Positions 15,378-24,308 of a stretch of 64,000 nucleotides of DNA are shown here, one piece after another. This DNA is from a virus. Made by a program: the position numbers and the translations under genes. How positions within the stretch are numbered: position 1 is the first letter of the stretch; every line of letters starts with the position of its first letter. The DNA is taken from positions 1-64,000 of the IMG/VR virus record IMGVR_UViG_3300023235_000012. The stretch is one strand, 5' to 3'. The notes under the pieces are model-generated. The model did no database searches. It saw only the letters and a list, made by a program, of their open reading frames with translations, and was not told where the DNA came from.

Positions 15378-15886
15378 TTTAACTCCACTAATTTTTTTTG
15401 GGCATATTCTTCATCGCAGAGTTTTCTACTCGAAAACTCACTGTTCTTCTCCACTTTCTTAAGTATCAGTTCTTTTGGAATCCAGCTTATATCCGGAATT
15501 TCTTCTTCGTATTCAACTTCGAGCATGACAAATTCCGTTTCGCCGTATTGGAAAATATCCAAATCCCAAATGATTCCAGTCGTTTGTTGATTAGTATATC
15601 TTGTCTTTGAAAGACTCTGGATACTATATTGCATTAATCTTCCAAATTCTTCTTTTGTTATTTCTCTTTCAAATTCAATTGCGCTGTTTTTTCCGTGTGG
15701 AATCTTATAAGTGAAAGTGAATTTGAAACTTCCATCAATCATGCTCTCCCTAGATCGAATTCTAGTTCTTCCATCTAAATAGAATTGTTCTATTCTTGAT
15801 GACCACCAACCCATCTTCTGAGAAAATTCAGTTAGGACCTGAACCGAATTTGGAATCAAAACTATTTTCGTCTCTTGTTCGATCAT
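15362..15886 (-). CDS. CYTH-domain triphosphate tunnel enzyme
   Basis: 174 aa. The ExExK hallmark is at the N-terminus (IEQETKI), followed by TRIRSR (about 41), FTFTYK (about 56), EFEREIT (about 71) and the strand MLEVEYEEE (about 120). CYTH enzymes hydrolyse triphosphates (thiamine-PPP, PPPi, RNA 5'-PPP) or make cAMP. RNA triphosphatase activity would fit the RNA-processing context but is untested. The promoter at 15893-15921 ends only 6 nt before the ATG, so the mRNA may be leaderless. Confidence 0.78.
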   Translation of the reverse strand: MIEQETKIVLIPNSVQVLTEFSQKMGWWSSRIEQFYLDGRTRIRSRESMIDGSFKFTFTYKIPHGKNSAIEFEREITKEEFGRLMQYSIQSLSKTRYTNQQTTGIIWDLDIFQYGETEFVMLEVEYEEEIPDISWIPKELILKKVEKNSEFSSRKLCDEEYAQKKLVELKWKKK

Positions 15887-15892
15887 ATTGTT

Positions 15893-15921
15893 AATATAAC
15901 AAAGAAAAGATTAAGAGTCAA
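15893..15921 (-). promoter_or_regulatory. Sigma70-like promoter, possibly leaderless mRNA
   Basis: Minus strand TTGACT (15921-15916), 17 nt, TATATT (15898-15893); the CYTH ATG follows 6 nt later. It overlaps the 3' end of the Ig-repeat virion gene. Confidence 0.65.
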
Positions 15922-18049
15922 TATTGGTTCCAATAATAAAAGACCTGCTTCGAGAAAATCCTGAAGAACTGTTAGCTGAGATAATGAAGCTCCAATATTT
16001 TTCTTCGTCAGTATCAATCACTCCAGCGATGATACCGTTAGAAGCAAGTAGCAAGCCCGTAGGTAAGGTTCCACTTGACAAGCTATAGTCTCTAGGTAAA
16101 TCATTTGGATCATTTGCCTGGACTGCGATACTCACAACATCAGTGTCATCAAAACTATCTAACAAACCAGGTAAAGTCATCCAAATCGGTGCATTGGAAG
16201 CCAGCTCTTCTTGATCCTCCTGTGTCTCTAACAATGAATGGAAATGAACCGAGAAATCTTGAGGAAGATCGTCATCGACACTTGTCTCAAAATTGATGGA
16301 CGTAAATTTTATTCGCTCACCCTTGACATTACTTCCGAAAACTTCATCGGCTAAGAGATCAGCGTAAAGCTGTTCTCCCTCGCCCGGCTGCATGAAAACA
16401 ATGGTAATAGCGGGCAAGAAGTCAAGTACGCTGGTGCTATCGTTTTGTATCTGTTCGCTGGTCATCCATAGAGGAAGGGTATCAGTCCCTCCTGAAATTC
16501 CCGGAAAGGTATTTGTGAACAGATCGCGGAAGGTGTTTAAAGAAGATGGATAGATCGTCTTCTGCGTCTGTGGAGTAACGAAGCTAGTCAATGGATCGGT
16601 GACGAGCTCTACAATCTCTCTGTAAAGAACCTCGTAAAGAACGAAACCGTCCGTATCTCTAGCGTAAGCTAGTTTCAGGTCACCTACAATAATTTCCATG
16701 GGAATCATTAGCTTTTCATATCTGCTTTTGAATTCTGCTGGCCCTGCTGTCTTGAGATTTTCTTGAACAAGAATACGAGGGAACTCTTGTACTCCAAACC
16801 GTTCATCATAAGGCCGGAATAACTTTTCCCTGTCTATTGTTTCTCCTTCGATTATTTCTCGATACTCATCAATAAATTGGTAGGGGATCTGAAAATAAGC
16901 TCTAATTGCTCTTTCTTCATATCCGGCTTCAATTTCAATATTGAATTGCCTGCTAGCTTGGACAAAATCATTCTCGGCCAAGACTGTGAAGGTGTAAGTC
17001 CCAGAAGATTGAAACTGAACGTCATCATATATTGTTGCTTCTGATGGATGAAGCTGAAGACCCTGAGGAAGAGAACCTAAAGAGATAGAAAATCGGATAG
17101 GATAATTACTGTCTGCGTCAAGAGAAAGAAGACTATTTTCACCTACCTTCAACGTTCCAATGTTTCCAGCTTCTGTCACCCAGGTGATTGAAGCGTCGAA
17201 GTTTTCATTTGTAGTGATAGAAAAATTTCTTATTCTGATATTAGAACCATCAGAGACTAGTACGGTGAAAGGCCACGAACCTTGGACGACCGTCGAGCAA
17301 ACGCCTTCGATTGCACCCGTACTAGTATTTAGCGTCAATCCATCAGGAAGAGAACCCGCCGTCAACGTGAAGGTCAACGCATCCCCGTCAGGATCGAAGG
17401 CGTTCAAGACGATGCTCGATGTTTCGCCGTTGTTTATCAATCCAGCAATGCCGGATGAAGTCAACCAAATCGGGGATCGGTTTCCTGTGGCGTTCTGCAC
17501 GAGGATCTCAAAATCTTTATCAATGGTCGTTCCTTCACTTGATTCAGCGCGCATTGTGAAAGAATAAAGAGTATCTACATCGATTTCGCCTACTCTTCCT
17601 TTAAGGAGACCGGTGGCGTTGATAGATACACCTGGAGGAAGAGTCCCTGCAATTTTGGTGAAGGTAGAGATTCCACCTGGATCAGCTAATTGAAACTGAT
17701 GCTCTACCGTATCGAGTTCGACGATGGTAGCTAGCCTGGTATTAGTCAACCAAAGAGGAGCAACTTGCGAAACTAGAATTCCGAAGCCTCGTTCAATCTG
17801 TCCATCGACATTGGTAACTCTGACGGTGAAAAAATATTCTTTTTCAGTTGGAATTGCCGCAACAGTTCCAGTGACTTGATAAGAGGTATTTGATATTTGA
17901 TTGATTACTGTTCCATCTGGAATTTCACCAGAAATAATCTCTACTGTGGCGGTTACGTCACTTGTGAACTCAAAAGACGTCAGAAGAGTATCGCCTTCTA
18001 AGACCTCTGCTATTCTTCCTGATGGTGTTACCCAAACTGGTGATGTCAT
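15911..18049 (-). CDS. Virion protein with He_PIG/Ig-like repeats
   Basis: 712 aa. At least five cadherin/He_PIG-like repeats of about 95 aa: each begins with a PxWxT strand and contains an L-P-x-G-hydrophobic turn (LPPGVSI, LPDGLTL, LPQGLQL, LPTGLLL) and a FTV/FTM strand. Four repeats cover residues 1-375; a non-repeat region (about 380-605) with a different fold follows; one more repeat closes the protein. Such proteins decorate capsids, tails or baseplates and may bind host surface glycans. A late-type promoter lies 24 nt upstream. Confidence 0.8.
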   Translation of the reverse strand: MTSPVWVTPSGRIAEVLEGDTLLTSFEFTSDVTATVEIISGEIPDGTVINQISNTSYQVTGTVAAIPTEKEYFFTVRVTNVDGQIERGFGILVSQVAPLWLTNTRLATIVELDTVEHQFQLADPGGISTFTKIAGTLPPGVSINATGLLKGRVGEIDVDTLYSFTMRAESSEGTTIDKDFEILVQNATGNRSPIWLTSSGIAGLINNGETSSIVLNAFDPDGDALTFTLTAGSLPDGLTLNTSTGAIEGVCSTVVQGSWPFTVLVSDGSNIRIRNFSITTNENFDASITWVTEAGNIGTLKVGENSLLSLDADSNYPIRFSISLGSLPQGLQLHPSEATIYDDVQFQSSGTYTFTVLAENDFVQASRQFNIEIEAGYEERAIRAYFQIPYQFIDEYREIIEGETIDREKLFRPYDERFGVQEFPRILVQENLKTAGPAEFKSRYEKLMIPMEIIVGDLKLAYARDTDGFVLYEVLYREIVELVTDPLTSFVTPQTQKTIYPSSLNTFRDLFTNTFPGISGGTDTLPLWMTSEQIQNDSTSVLDFLPAITIVFMQPGEGEQLYADLLADEVFGSNVKGERIKFTSINFETSVDDDLPQDFSVHFHSLLETQEDQEELASNAPIWMTLPGLLDSFDDTDVVSIAVQANDPNDLPRDYSLSSGTLPTGLLLASNGIIAGVIDTDEEKYWSFIISANSSSGFSRSRSFIIGTNIDS

Positions 18050-18072
18050 AATTTACTCCAAAATTCTACCTA

Positions 18073-18081
18073 GTATTTATT
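18073..18081 (-). promoter_or_regulatory. Late-type promoter (minus)
   Basis: Minus strand AATAAATAC, 24 nt upstream of the Ig-repeat gene start; back to back with a plus-strand copy. Confidence 0.6.
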
Positions 18082-18085
18082 TTGA

Positions 18086-18093
18086 ACTAAATA
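18086..18093 (+). promoter_or_regulatory. Late-type promoter (plus)
   Basis: ACTAAATA, 25 nt upstream of the ATG at 18118. Confidence 0.6.
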
Positions 18094-18117
18094 CCCGGTA
18101 AGATTTTGGAGAAAACC

Positions 18118-20115
18118 ATGAAACTCAATGAATTATTCAGCGGTGAAAGTTTTGGAGTGACTACTCCTTCCGCCAAGGAAGTCGCTAAGAAGCACCGCGT
18201 CCCATTGGAGAAGATTCTTTCCCAGCTTGAGAAAGGTGTAGCAGCGGAAAAAGAGCACACAGAAGATGAAACCATGGCAAGGGAGATAGCTCTTGATCAT
18301 TTAGCAGAAACACCTGATTATTATGATCGTCTAGAGGACATGGAAGATGAGATAGATGAAGAGCTAACCAGACCCGACATCAGAAAGATTGAACAGGACG
18401 TTGACCCCGAATTCGATAACGTTGATATTGACGTGGATCTCGGCGGAAATCATTTTGTTCAAAGAGCAAACGATAGAAGAAATAGACCAGAAATTTCTGC
18501 TGGCGAAATCAAGGATGTCTTCCTTAAAACTCTAGATCAAAATGAAGATGACTTTGATCAAATGAAATCAGGTGATGAAGTCGTCCTCACAGACAAAGGT
18601 TCAGATCTCAATGTCCCAGTTTTATTCAAAGGTCGACGAAGACCAGGTAAGAGTACTAATCGTGAAGAATTAGACATGATTGCTAAGACAATTATGCGCA
18701 AGCCGAATTTCAAAACCAACAATCACCGGATCACCGCACCGAGAATAACTGAACTAGTTGAATCTTTCTCTTTAAATGAGGTTCGAATTATTGGGAAGGT
18801 TGGTTCAGAAGACAAATCTTATGTCTTCTTAGGAACTGAAAATGAAATCGGTTATGCTTTCTTTTTCCCTCAAAATTTATCATCGGTCGATCTAGTGGCA
18901 AATGAGCTTTTCAAAAAGAAACTAGCAAAATATATTAGTGGACTAGAGTTTACTGCTGAATATAAGAGTTTTGCTAATGCTATTCTTCCCGACAAAGAAA
19001 AACTCAAAAAACTTTTTCTAGAAAATAGCAACCTTACAGCTTTTTATGTTGGCGGAGGAAATGAGGATTTAACCGGACCGATTGCAGAATTTATTATGAA
19101 GAAACTTCAGAACCAAGATGCAGATAAATTTGTTTCAGTTATAGATTCCACCGTGTCGTATCGGGCACAAATCAAGTCACCTGATCAGGCAGAACAGATT
19201 CTAGATAAACGATTACGATTACATGGTATATCTCTTAATCAATATGTCATTGTAGATCATAAAAACAAGACAATAGAAAGAGAAGATAAAAGCCGATCAT
19301 CTGATTCAAGCATGCAAAATTATAAACAGACTATTCAATACTTATTGCCTAGAGGAGCATTCTCAATTGATCGCAGACAATATCAAAAATTAATTAAGGA
19401 TCTTTTAAAGAAGTTTCCAAAATATCACGTAAAAGAGAAAGAAACAATAGATTCCCAGGCAAAAAGTATTCATAAAATTTTACAACAATCTTCGGATTCA
19501 ATCATCGCTTATCACGGAACATCGGAGTCTATTGCTAAAAAAATCAAAGCAAAGGGAAGAATGATTCCTGGTCTTGGTCCTGAATATTCTGATAAAATTG
19601 CTGGTCACAGTGAACAAATGATATATTTTACTCTGGATCCCGATGTTGCTAGACGATTTGCAATTAGAGCAGCAAACGGAAAGCAATATGTTATTTTTAA
19701 GGTCGCGTTGAAGGATCTTTCAAAGATAAGATTTGATGAAGATTCGATAAAATCCCAGATTACGCAAATTCTCAATTCGGAAAGAAAAACCGATAAAGCT
19801 ATTGTAAGATATGCTGGGAAGGTAGCAGAGCAAGAAGGAAATGATGGAGGATACTCTGCAATTCTTTGGAACGTAAGGCACCGGATGGATAACGGAGATG
19901 AAATGCCAGAATCCTGGAAACCTATCGAGAAATTCATAAAATTAAGAGCCTTTAAGAAACTAGAAGAAGGTAGTTTTGCGTATGAGGGAACAATTTCATT
20001 CGATCAGCTAGAAGTTTACGAACGAAATAAAAGCAAGAAGATCGATCCAGAGAAAAAAATTGATCCTGAAGAGTGGGATCAGATTGAAGCCGGTGTTACC
20101 GATGAAAATAAATGA
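18118..20115 (+). CDS. Polyvalent internal protein with ADP-ribosyltransferase-like C-terminus
   Basis: 665 aa. The N-terminus MKLNELFSGES resembles the T4 capsid-targeting sequence. Residues 15-75 look like DUF5661 (KEVAKKHRVPLEKI). A HFVQRANDRRNRP segment (about 118-130) resembles phage nuclease-like modules of polyvalent proteins. The C-terminal part (about 465-655) looks ADP-ribosyltransferase-like: YHGTSESIAKKI, MIYFTLDPDVARRFA and a GSFAYEGTI end. The ATG at 18118 follows TTTTGGAG; a TTG 12 nt upstream is less likely. The late promoter, CTS-like start and toxin-like domains suggest a protein packaged in the head and injected. Function inferred. Confidence 0.75.
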   Translation: MKLNELFSGESFGVTTPSAKEVAKKHRVPLEKILSQLEKGVAAEKEHTEDETMAREIALDHLAETPDYYDRLEDMEDEIDEELTRPDIRKIEQDVDPEFDNVDIDVDLGGNHFVQRANDRRNRPEISAGEIKDVFLKTLDQNEDDFDQMKSGDEVVLTDKGSDLNVPVLFKGRRRPGKSTNREELDMIAKTIMRKPNFKTNNHRITAPRITELVESFSLNEVRIIGKVGSEDKSYVFLGTENEIGYAFFFPQNLSSVDLVANELFKKKLAKYISGLEFTAEYKSFANAILPDKEKLKKLFLENSNLTAFYVGGGNEDLTGPIAEFIMKKLQNQDADKFVSVIDSTVSYRAQIKSPDQAEQILDKRLRLHGISLNQYVIVDHKNKTIEREDKSRSSDSSMQNYKQTIQYLLPRGAFSIDRRQYQKLIKDLLKKFPKYHVKEKETIDSQAKSIHKILQQSSDSIIAYHGTSESIAKKIKAKGRMIPGLGPEYSDKIAGHSEQMIYFTLDPDVARRFAIRAANGKQYVIFKVALKDLSKIRFDEDSIKSQITQILNSERKTDKAIVRYAGKVAEQEGNDGGYSAILWNVRHRMDNGDEMPESWKPIEKFIKLRAFKKLEEGSFAYEGTISFDQLEVYERNKSKKIDPEKKIDPEEWDQIEAGVTDENK

Positions 20116-20824
20116 GCTATTTGAAGGTGCTCTTCTTCCAAAGAATGAATACCTGACTCAATTAGCTGAAGTCTTAGAAAGAGCTCGAACTACCTACAGA
20201 AAAGTTCAAAAACAAGAAGCCGAAGAAGAGCCCGACTATGATTCAAGCGAATTTGACGTAGATCTTTGGTTCAATGCAATTCAATTCGAAACCAATCGAA
20301 TGGAAGCTCCGTTCCGCTGGTCTTTAGCTGGAGAAGACCAGGGCTCAAAACCAGTGAGTCTCTATCTACATTCGGGACACGCTAACGATGACGGCACTGT
20401 AAGCTTTAACCTCTATTCTCCTCACATGGAAGATGGATTAAACTTTGATGATTTCAAGATGATTCTCTTACGGTTTGTAGAACATGAAGCAGTCCACATG
20501 GCTCAGCGGGATAAGATGGGAGCTGGAACCTACGCTAATCGTTTCACCGGGTTTCAAAAGGCGGCACCACATTTTAAAGAAAACCCTAAGAAAGCTATGA
20601 AGATTTATCTTTCTGATCCTCAGGAGATCATGGCTCACGCTCGTGATTTGTATAATGAGATTAATCAAGCTGACGATCCATTGGCGGCATTGCGAGAAAT
20701 AGATAAATACAAAGCAAACCTTCCTACCTGGCAAAAATTCATGAAGGCTGGTTTTACAAAAGATGACAAAGTAATAAAGAAGCTACTGAAATATGTAACT
20801 GGGTACCTGAACAATAAAGTTTAA
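20102..20824 (+). CDS. HExxH metallopeptidase-like internal protein
   Basis: 240 aa beginning MKINELFEGALL, a capsid-targeting-like start with an LFE site for a T4 gp21-type protease. HEAVH (about residue 126) gives the zincin HExxH, and the downstream YLSDPQEIMAHA (about 165) supplies a likely third zinc ligand, an arrangement seen in phage-encoded zincins. The ATG lies 14 nt inside the end of the previous gene, so the two are coupled. Substrate unknown; candidate injected or head-maturation protease. Confidence 0.7.
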   Translation: MKINELFEGALLPKNEYLTQLAEVLERARTTYRKVQKQEAEEEPDYDSSEFDVDLWFNAIQFETNRMEAPFRWSLAGEDQGSKPVSLYLHSGHANDDGTVSFNLYSPHMEDGLNFDDFKMILLRFVEHEAVHMAQRDKMGAGTYANRFTGFQKAAPHFKENPKKAMKIYLSDPQEIMAHARDLYNEINQADDPLAALREIDKYKANLPTWQKFMKAGFTKDDKVIKKLLKYVTGYLNNKV

Positions 20825-20904
20825 TAAACTTTTTAACGAATACGATGAAGTCAAGGAAGAAAAATCCAGAATTTAAGATCATAAAATAACTTGAATTCTT
20901 AAGG

Positions 20905-20930
20905 TGCAAGAGGTCTATCTTGCAATTTTC
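20905..20930 (+). terminator. Hairpin terminator
   Basis: Stem TGCAAGA/TCTTGCA with loop GGTCTA, followed by ATTTTC, in the 213-nt gap after the metallopeptidase gene. The rest of the gap holds two short open stretches without starts (ending in EYDEVKEEKSRI and LKEYDYPKSDR) and a late promoter. Confidence 0.55.
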
Positions 20931-20963
20931 ACAATGCTTGATGAGAGAAAAAGCAAATAGATA

Positions 20964-20973
20964 TAATAAATAC
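20964..20973 (+). promoter_or_regulatory. Late-type promoter
   Basis: TAATAAATAC, 64 nt upstream of the ATG at 21038. Confidence 0.55.
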
Positions 20974-21037
20974 TTTGAAAGTAAGTAGCAAAACTATTCG
21001 ACGCGTTAAAAGAATATGATTATCCAAAGAGTGATAG

Positions 21038-22786
21038 ATGAGAATCAAAGAAATAACAGAGGAAATGAATCTTAGAGCTTATCACGGTTCAAGTGCGGAT
21101 TTTGATTCCTTTGACAATGAGTTCGCTTTTGGAACCTTACATTGGTTTACTGACCAAAAGGACCTAATAAAGCAAGGTGAAGTTGGCGCTGGTACAAAAG
21201 GCTTCATCTACACGGTACTGCTCGATATCAAAAATCCTGCTGGATGGGATGAGTACGATCGATATGGAATTGAAGAACTGATTGGTCAAGGTTATGATGG
21301 GCTCGCCTTACCTGACGGTCCTCAAACAACCTTCGTCGCTTTCTCCGATGATCAAATCCAGATTATCGATAAAGAAAAAATGATTGATGAAGAAAAAGAA
21401 GATAGCCTTCAGCTTCCAAAGCTAAACGTCGGTGATGAATTGATGGTAGGCAAATTCAAGAATAGAAAAGCAACAATCAAAGGTTTTGATACCGAGAAGA
21501 AGACAGGACAGCCGATAGCCAAGACAGACAAAGGCCCGCAACAAATCTTTAAAGGTCGTGTCAAAAAGCTGATGCCAGAAGATTTAGATGAATCACTTGA
21601 AAAAGCGTATTCGTATGAATGGAACACGCAAGACGCTTCAGATTGGTTCGGTGACTTTAAAACACAATCTGGCAAGAAAGTTGCTGTTAGTATTTCGATA
21701 TATGAGTATGCATCTGGAACATGGATTGTCAATTTTGATACTGATAACTCGATGTCAAAGACAGGAGATGGAGATCAATTTAGAATCTTCGCAACTGTAA
21801 TTGCAATGATTAAAGAGTTTGTGTTGGAGATACAACCAAAAGAAGTCATGTTCGTTGCCGAAAAGGATCCAAAGCCAAAAGGTCGCACTAATAGTCGCAT
21901 TGATCTTTATAACAGTTTTTTGAATCGTTTCGCTAAAGATCTTGGATATTCTTTCGAAAAACAAAATAACGGATACAAGATTACTTTCAGAATGCATAAA
22001 AATGAAAAATTAGATGAAGATATAAATGCGATTGAAATTGAAAACATCGTGAAGCCAATTGTTCGTAGACTTCTTAGCCGAAGAAAATCATGGGAAACTC
22101 CAGGATCAATGACCGGAGAACTTCGTAAAGGTCTTGGTGATATCGTCAAAAATTATCTCAGAGAGTTAGGTATCAAAAAGACAGATACCTTAATTGAGAT
22201 AAATCTTTCAACAAAAGAAAATATGACTGGTTCCATGATCTACAATCATGATTATAAAAGGGCGATGTTCACTCTAAATATTCCACGTTCACAATGGAAA
22301 GCAGTCAAAGATGAAAAAAATTCATTCGATCTTTGGGAAGACTTGGTTGAAGATATTCAACAAATCGCAGTGCATGAATTAATGCATTCTAATCAATGGG
22401 TGATGTCCAAAGGAAAGATGGCGAATAGAACAGGATTTCTTGGAAAAAGAGATTATGAGAACGATGATAAAGCCGTTTATCTTTCGGATAAGCACGAGAT
22501 CAGCCCATTTGCAGCGAATGCTGTTCAAGAGCTAATACACAAAGACTTCAGTCTTTCAAAAATAGCAGATAGGATAAATGAGAAAGAGATCCATTATCTT
22601 CTTGCAAATCAATCATCTACTTTCAACAGCTTCTTTCAATTATTCAGAAAGAACAAAGATAGTCACGAGCATCAGATGGTCTATAAGAGATTCTTGAAGA
22701 AATTCCTCCAGCACCTTAATGATAGACTTGATGTCGAACAGAAAAAACTAGAAAGAGCAAAAAGAAAAGGCTGGGTTCATCCTTAA
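21038..22786 (+). CDS. Polyvalent protein: ART-like, GNAT-like and HExxH domains
   Basis: 582 aa. The N-terminus MRIKEITEEMN resembles a capsid-targeting sequence with an ITE cleavage site. Residues 14-112 look ADP-ribosyltransferase-like (YHGSSADFDSF, FGTLHWFTDQ, GYDGLALPDG). A small beta domain follows (about 125-175), then a region (about 185-325) resembling the acetyltransferase-like module of phage polyvalent proteins (RIFATVIAMIKEF, SRIDLYNSFLNRFAKDLGY). The C-terminal part has the zincin motif HELMH (about 447-451) and a YLSDKHEI third-ligand region. Likely a multi-effector protein delivered with phage DNA; activities untested. Confidence 0.72.
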   Translation: MRIKEITEEMNLRAYHGSSADFDSFDNEFAFGTLHWFTDQKDLIKQGEVGAGTKGFIYTVLLDIKNPAGWDEYDRYGIEELIGQGYDGLALPDGPQTTFVAFSDDQIQIIDKEKMIDEEKEDSLQLPKLNVGDELMVGKFKNRKATIKGFDTEKKTGQPIAKTDKGPQQIFKGRVKKLMPEDLDESLEKAYSYEWNTQDASDWFGDFKTQSGKKVAVSISIYEYASGTWIVNFDTDNSMSKTGDGDQFRIFATVIAMIKEFVLEIQPKEVMFVAEKDPKPKGRTNSRIDLYNSFLNRFAKDLGYSFEKQNNGYKITFRMHKNEKLDEDINAIEIENIVKPIVRRLLSRRKSWETPGSMTGELRKGLGDIVKNYLRELGIKKTDTLIEINLSTKENMTGSMIYNHDYKRAMFTLNIPRSQWKAVKDEKNSFDLWEDLVEDIQQIAVHELMHSNQWVMSKGKMANRTGFLGKRDYENDDKAVYLSDKHEISPFAANAVQELIHKDFSLSKIADRINEKEIHYLLANQSSTFNSFFQLFRKNKDSHEHQMVYKRFLKKFLQHLNDRLDVEQKKLERAKRKGWVHP

Positions 22787-22887
22787 TAGATAAAACCGGC
22801 CAACAAGACTAGCTTCTCCAAGCATAATTCCTGATAATCTTTTTTTCTCTTCTCAGGTTTAAAATCTTCAGGGATCCTAATGTCCAT
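22783..22887 (-). CDS. Small hypothetical protein (34 aa)
   Basis: Begins MDIRIPEDFKPEKRKKDYQ; AAAGGAAG lies before the ATG. Its stop overlaps the convergent upstream gene's end by 4 nt. Last gene of the SOD/DUF1289 run. Confidence 0.5.
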   Translation of the reverse strand: MDIRIPEDFKPEKRKKDYQELCLEKLVLLAGFIY

Positions 22888-22899
22888 TGTTTCTTCCTT

Positions 22900-23136
22900 T
22901 TAAGGTTTATTTGATTTTCGTTTAGATCTTCTTCGTGAAGAAACTACGTCGAGTCTACCTTCTCTGCGCCGTTGTTTCAGTTTCTGCAATATCTCGTAGC
23001 GCTTTTCGTTCGTCACGCCCGGCCAAACCGTTATTTCCATCGGCGTGCGCATACACCCGACACAAAGGCCGGATGACGGGTCCAACGTACAGACGCCAAC
23101 GCAGGGTGACGGAAGATCGGGAAGCTTTGTAGGCAT
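22900..23136 (-). CDS. DUF1289 family protein
   Basis: 78 aa. The N-terminus PSPCVGVCTLDPSSGLCVGC carries the four conserved cysteines, followed by RTPMEITVW, the complete DUF1289 signature (proteobacterial, E. coli YdhL-like). Probably binds zinc or an Fe-S cluster. C-terminal tail strongly basic (RRRSKRKSNKP). The start ATG at 23136 sits just after the SOD stop. Unusual cargo for a phage and a clue to a proteobacterial host. Function of the family is unknown. Confidence 0.85.
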   Translation of the reverse strand: MPTKLPDLPSPCVGVCTLDPSSGLCVGCMRTPMEITVWPGVTNEKRYEILQKLKQRRREGRLDVVSSRRRSKRKSNKP

Positions 23137-23140
23137 CTTC

Positions 23141-23770
23141 TTAAATGCGTGCACCAACTATTTCCCAGTCCACTATTTTCCAGAACTCATCCACCCATTT
23201 GTTCTTATCTTCTTTGTAATCAAAAAGATAAGCGTGTTCCCACATATCAATCACTAGCACCAGATTAGACACCACTTTATGATTTGATATCTGTGTGATT
23301 GTCCCTGAACGGGTAAGGGCGGTCCATCCATCTCCTTGAATAGAGGTAGCTTTATCCTTGAACTCTTTTTTAAACTTCGAAAAGGAGTCGAAGTTTTTCT
23401 TGATGAAAGCCAGCGACTGCATATTTTTCAAAGAACCATCGTGCGGAACAGTAAGCTGCTCAAAGAACTTCTGATGAAGGAAAGCACCAGCTCGTTGGAA
23501 CTCGTCACCGGTTTGATTGAATTTTTCGACATAATTCTTATAAAGCTTGTTGTAATGTAGATCGACTGTTTCTTCTGAAGAAACCGGATCCAATTCATCT
23601 ATCTGGAAACCCAAGGTTGTTCTTCGAAGTGGTTCGGGTGCTTCGAAGATGAAGTCTTCAAACTCAGCCGAAAGCTGTTCTATTAGACCAGTTGCCCGCT
23701 GTTCTTTGTTTTTCTTTTCTTGTCTCTTGAAGAGACCATAGACGTCATCAAAATCCAAATCTTTTTTCAT
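23141..23770 (-). CDS. Fe/Mn superoxide dismutase-like protein
   Basis: 209 aa. All four metal-ligand positions are recognisable: His in LHYNKLYKNY (about 78), His in AGAFLHQKFF (about 99), and Asp and His in IDMWEHAYLFDY (about 175-180). The DEFWKIVDWEIV end matches the SOD C-terminal helix. An N-terminal charged extension of about 55 residues is not part of the usual enzyme. Either a working SOD protecting the infected cell from superoxide, or an SOD fold reused as a structural protein; the kept ligands favour activity. Confidence 0.82.
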   Translation of the reverse strand: MKKDLDFDDVYGLFKRQEKKNKEQRATGLIEQLSAEFEDFIFEAPEPLRRTTLGFQIDELDPVSSEETVDLHYNKLYKNYVEKFNQTGDEFQRAGAFLHQKFFEQLTVPHDGSLKNMQSLAFIKKNFDSFSKFKKEFKDKATSIQGDGWTALTRSGTITQISNHKVVSNLVLVIDMWEHAYLFDYKEDKNKWVDEFWKIVDWEIVGARI

Positions 23771-23813
23771 ATTCTTATTTAACCTTTAGGTCAAATTTAG
23801 ATGGTCTGTCATC

Positions 23814-24200
23814 TTATTTCGTGACCTCTATTCTGATCTTCTTCTTCGTTACCGTAAACACTCCTTCTTCGATTGGTCGATCCCAACCGTTCTTTCTCGC
23901 CTGACCAACGCTTGGAAAAATATTAGCCTTCGCCATCACGTGAGCCATCAATGCGTTCTCTGGGAAATCATCCAACTTGAACGAATGACCCTGAACCGAG
24001 GCTTTGCTTCCTAATGAATGGATCCTGATGGTAGGCGGACCGAAAGCTGTAACACTTCGATCCTTACCGCAACCAGAACAATCCCACCAAAAAGGTTTAC
24101 CATTGGAAAAGGTGACGATCGAACCTGCTCCTTGACAAGGGCATTTCATCTTCCTTGCTTGAGCTCGATGAGCATCCGAAATTTCGATCTCGTGTTTCAT
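23814..24200 (-). CDS. Zinc-ribbon protein with S4-like C-terminus
   Basis: 128 aa. CPC and CSGC pairs (about residues 20-22 and 42-45) form a likely zinc ribbon. The C-terminal NIFPSVGQARKNGWDRPIEEG segment (in parts) resembles the phage S4-like family ending in a KKKIRIEV strand. Possible RNA binding. The ATG overlaps the upstream small membrane protein stop (ATGA), which decides this start over one 69 nt upstream. Confidence 0.6.
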   Translation of the reverse strand: MKHEIEISDAHRAQARKMKCPCQGAGSIVTFSNGKPFWWDCSGCGKDRSVTAFGPPTIRIHSLGSKASVQGHSFKLDDFPENALMAHVMAKANIFPSVGQARKNGWDRPIEEGVFTVTKKKIRIEVTK

Positions 24201-24295
24201 CCACCAACGACCAACATCAACCAACCAACGCCAAAAAGCATCACGAGAAAAAGGATCCCGCCTATCCATTCTACGATTAATTCTTTACGAGACAT
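24197..24295 (-). CDS. Small membrane protein (32 aa)
   Basis: MSRKELIVEWIGG followed by one transmembrane helix (ILFLVMLFGVGWLMLVV). AAAGGAAG ribosome site. Coupled to the zinc-ribbon gene by ATGA. Function unknown. Confidence 0.6.
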   Translation of the reverse strand: MSRKELIVEWIGGILFLVMLFGVGWLMLVVGG

Positions 24296-24308
24296 TCTTC
24301 TTCCTTTC

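Noticed and set aside
17160-17567. A 135-aa plus-strand frame
   Set aside because: Shadow of the Ig-repeat gene on the other strand, with no ribosome site.
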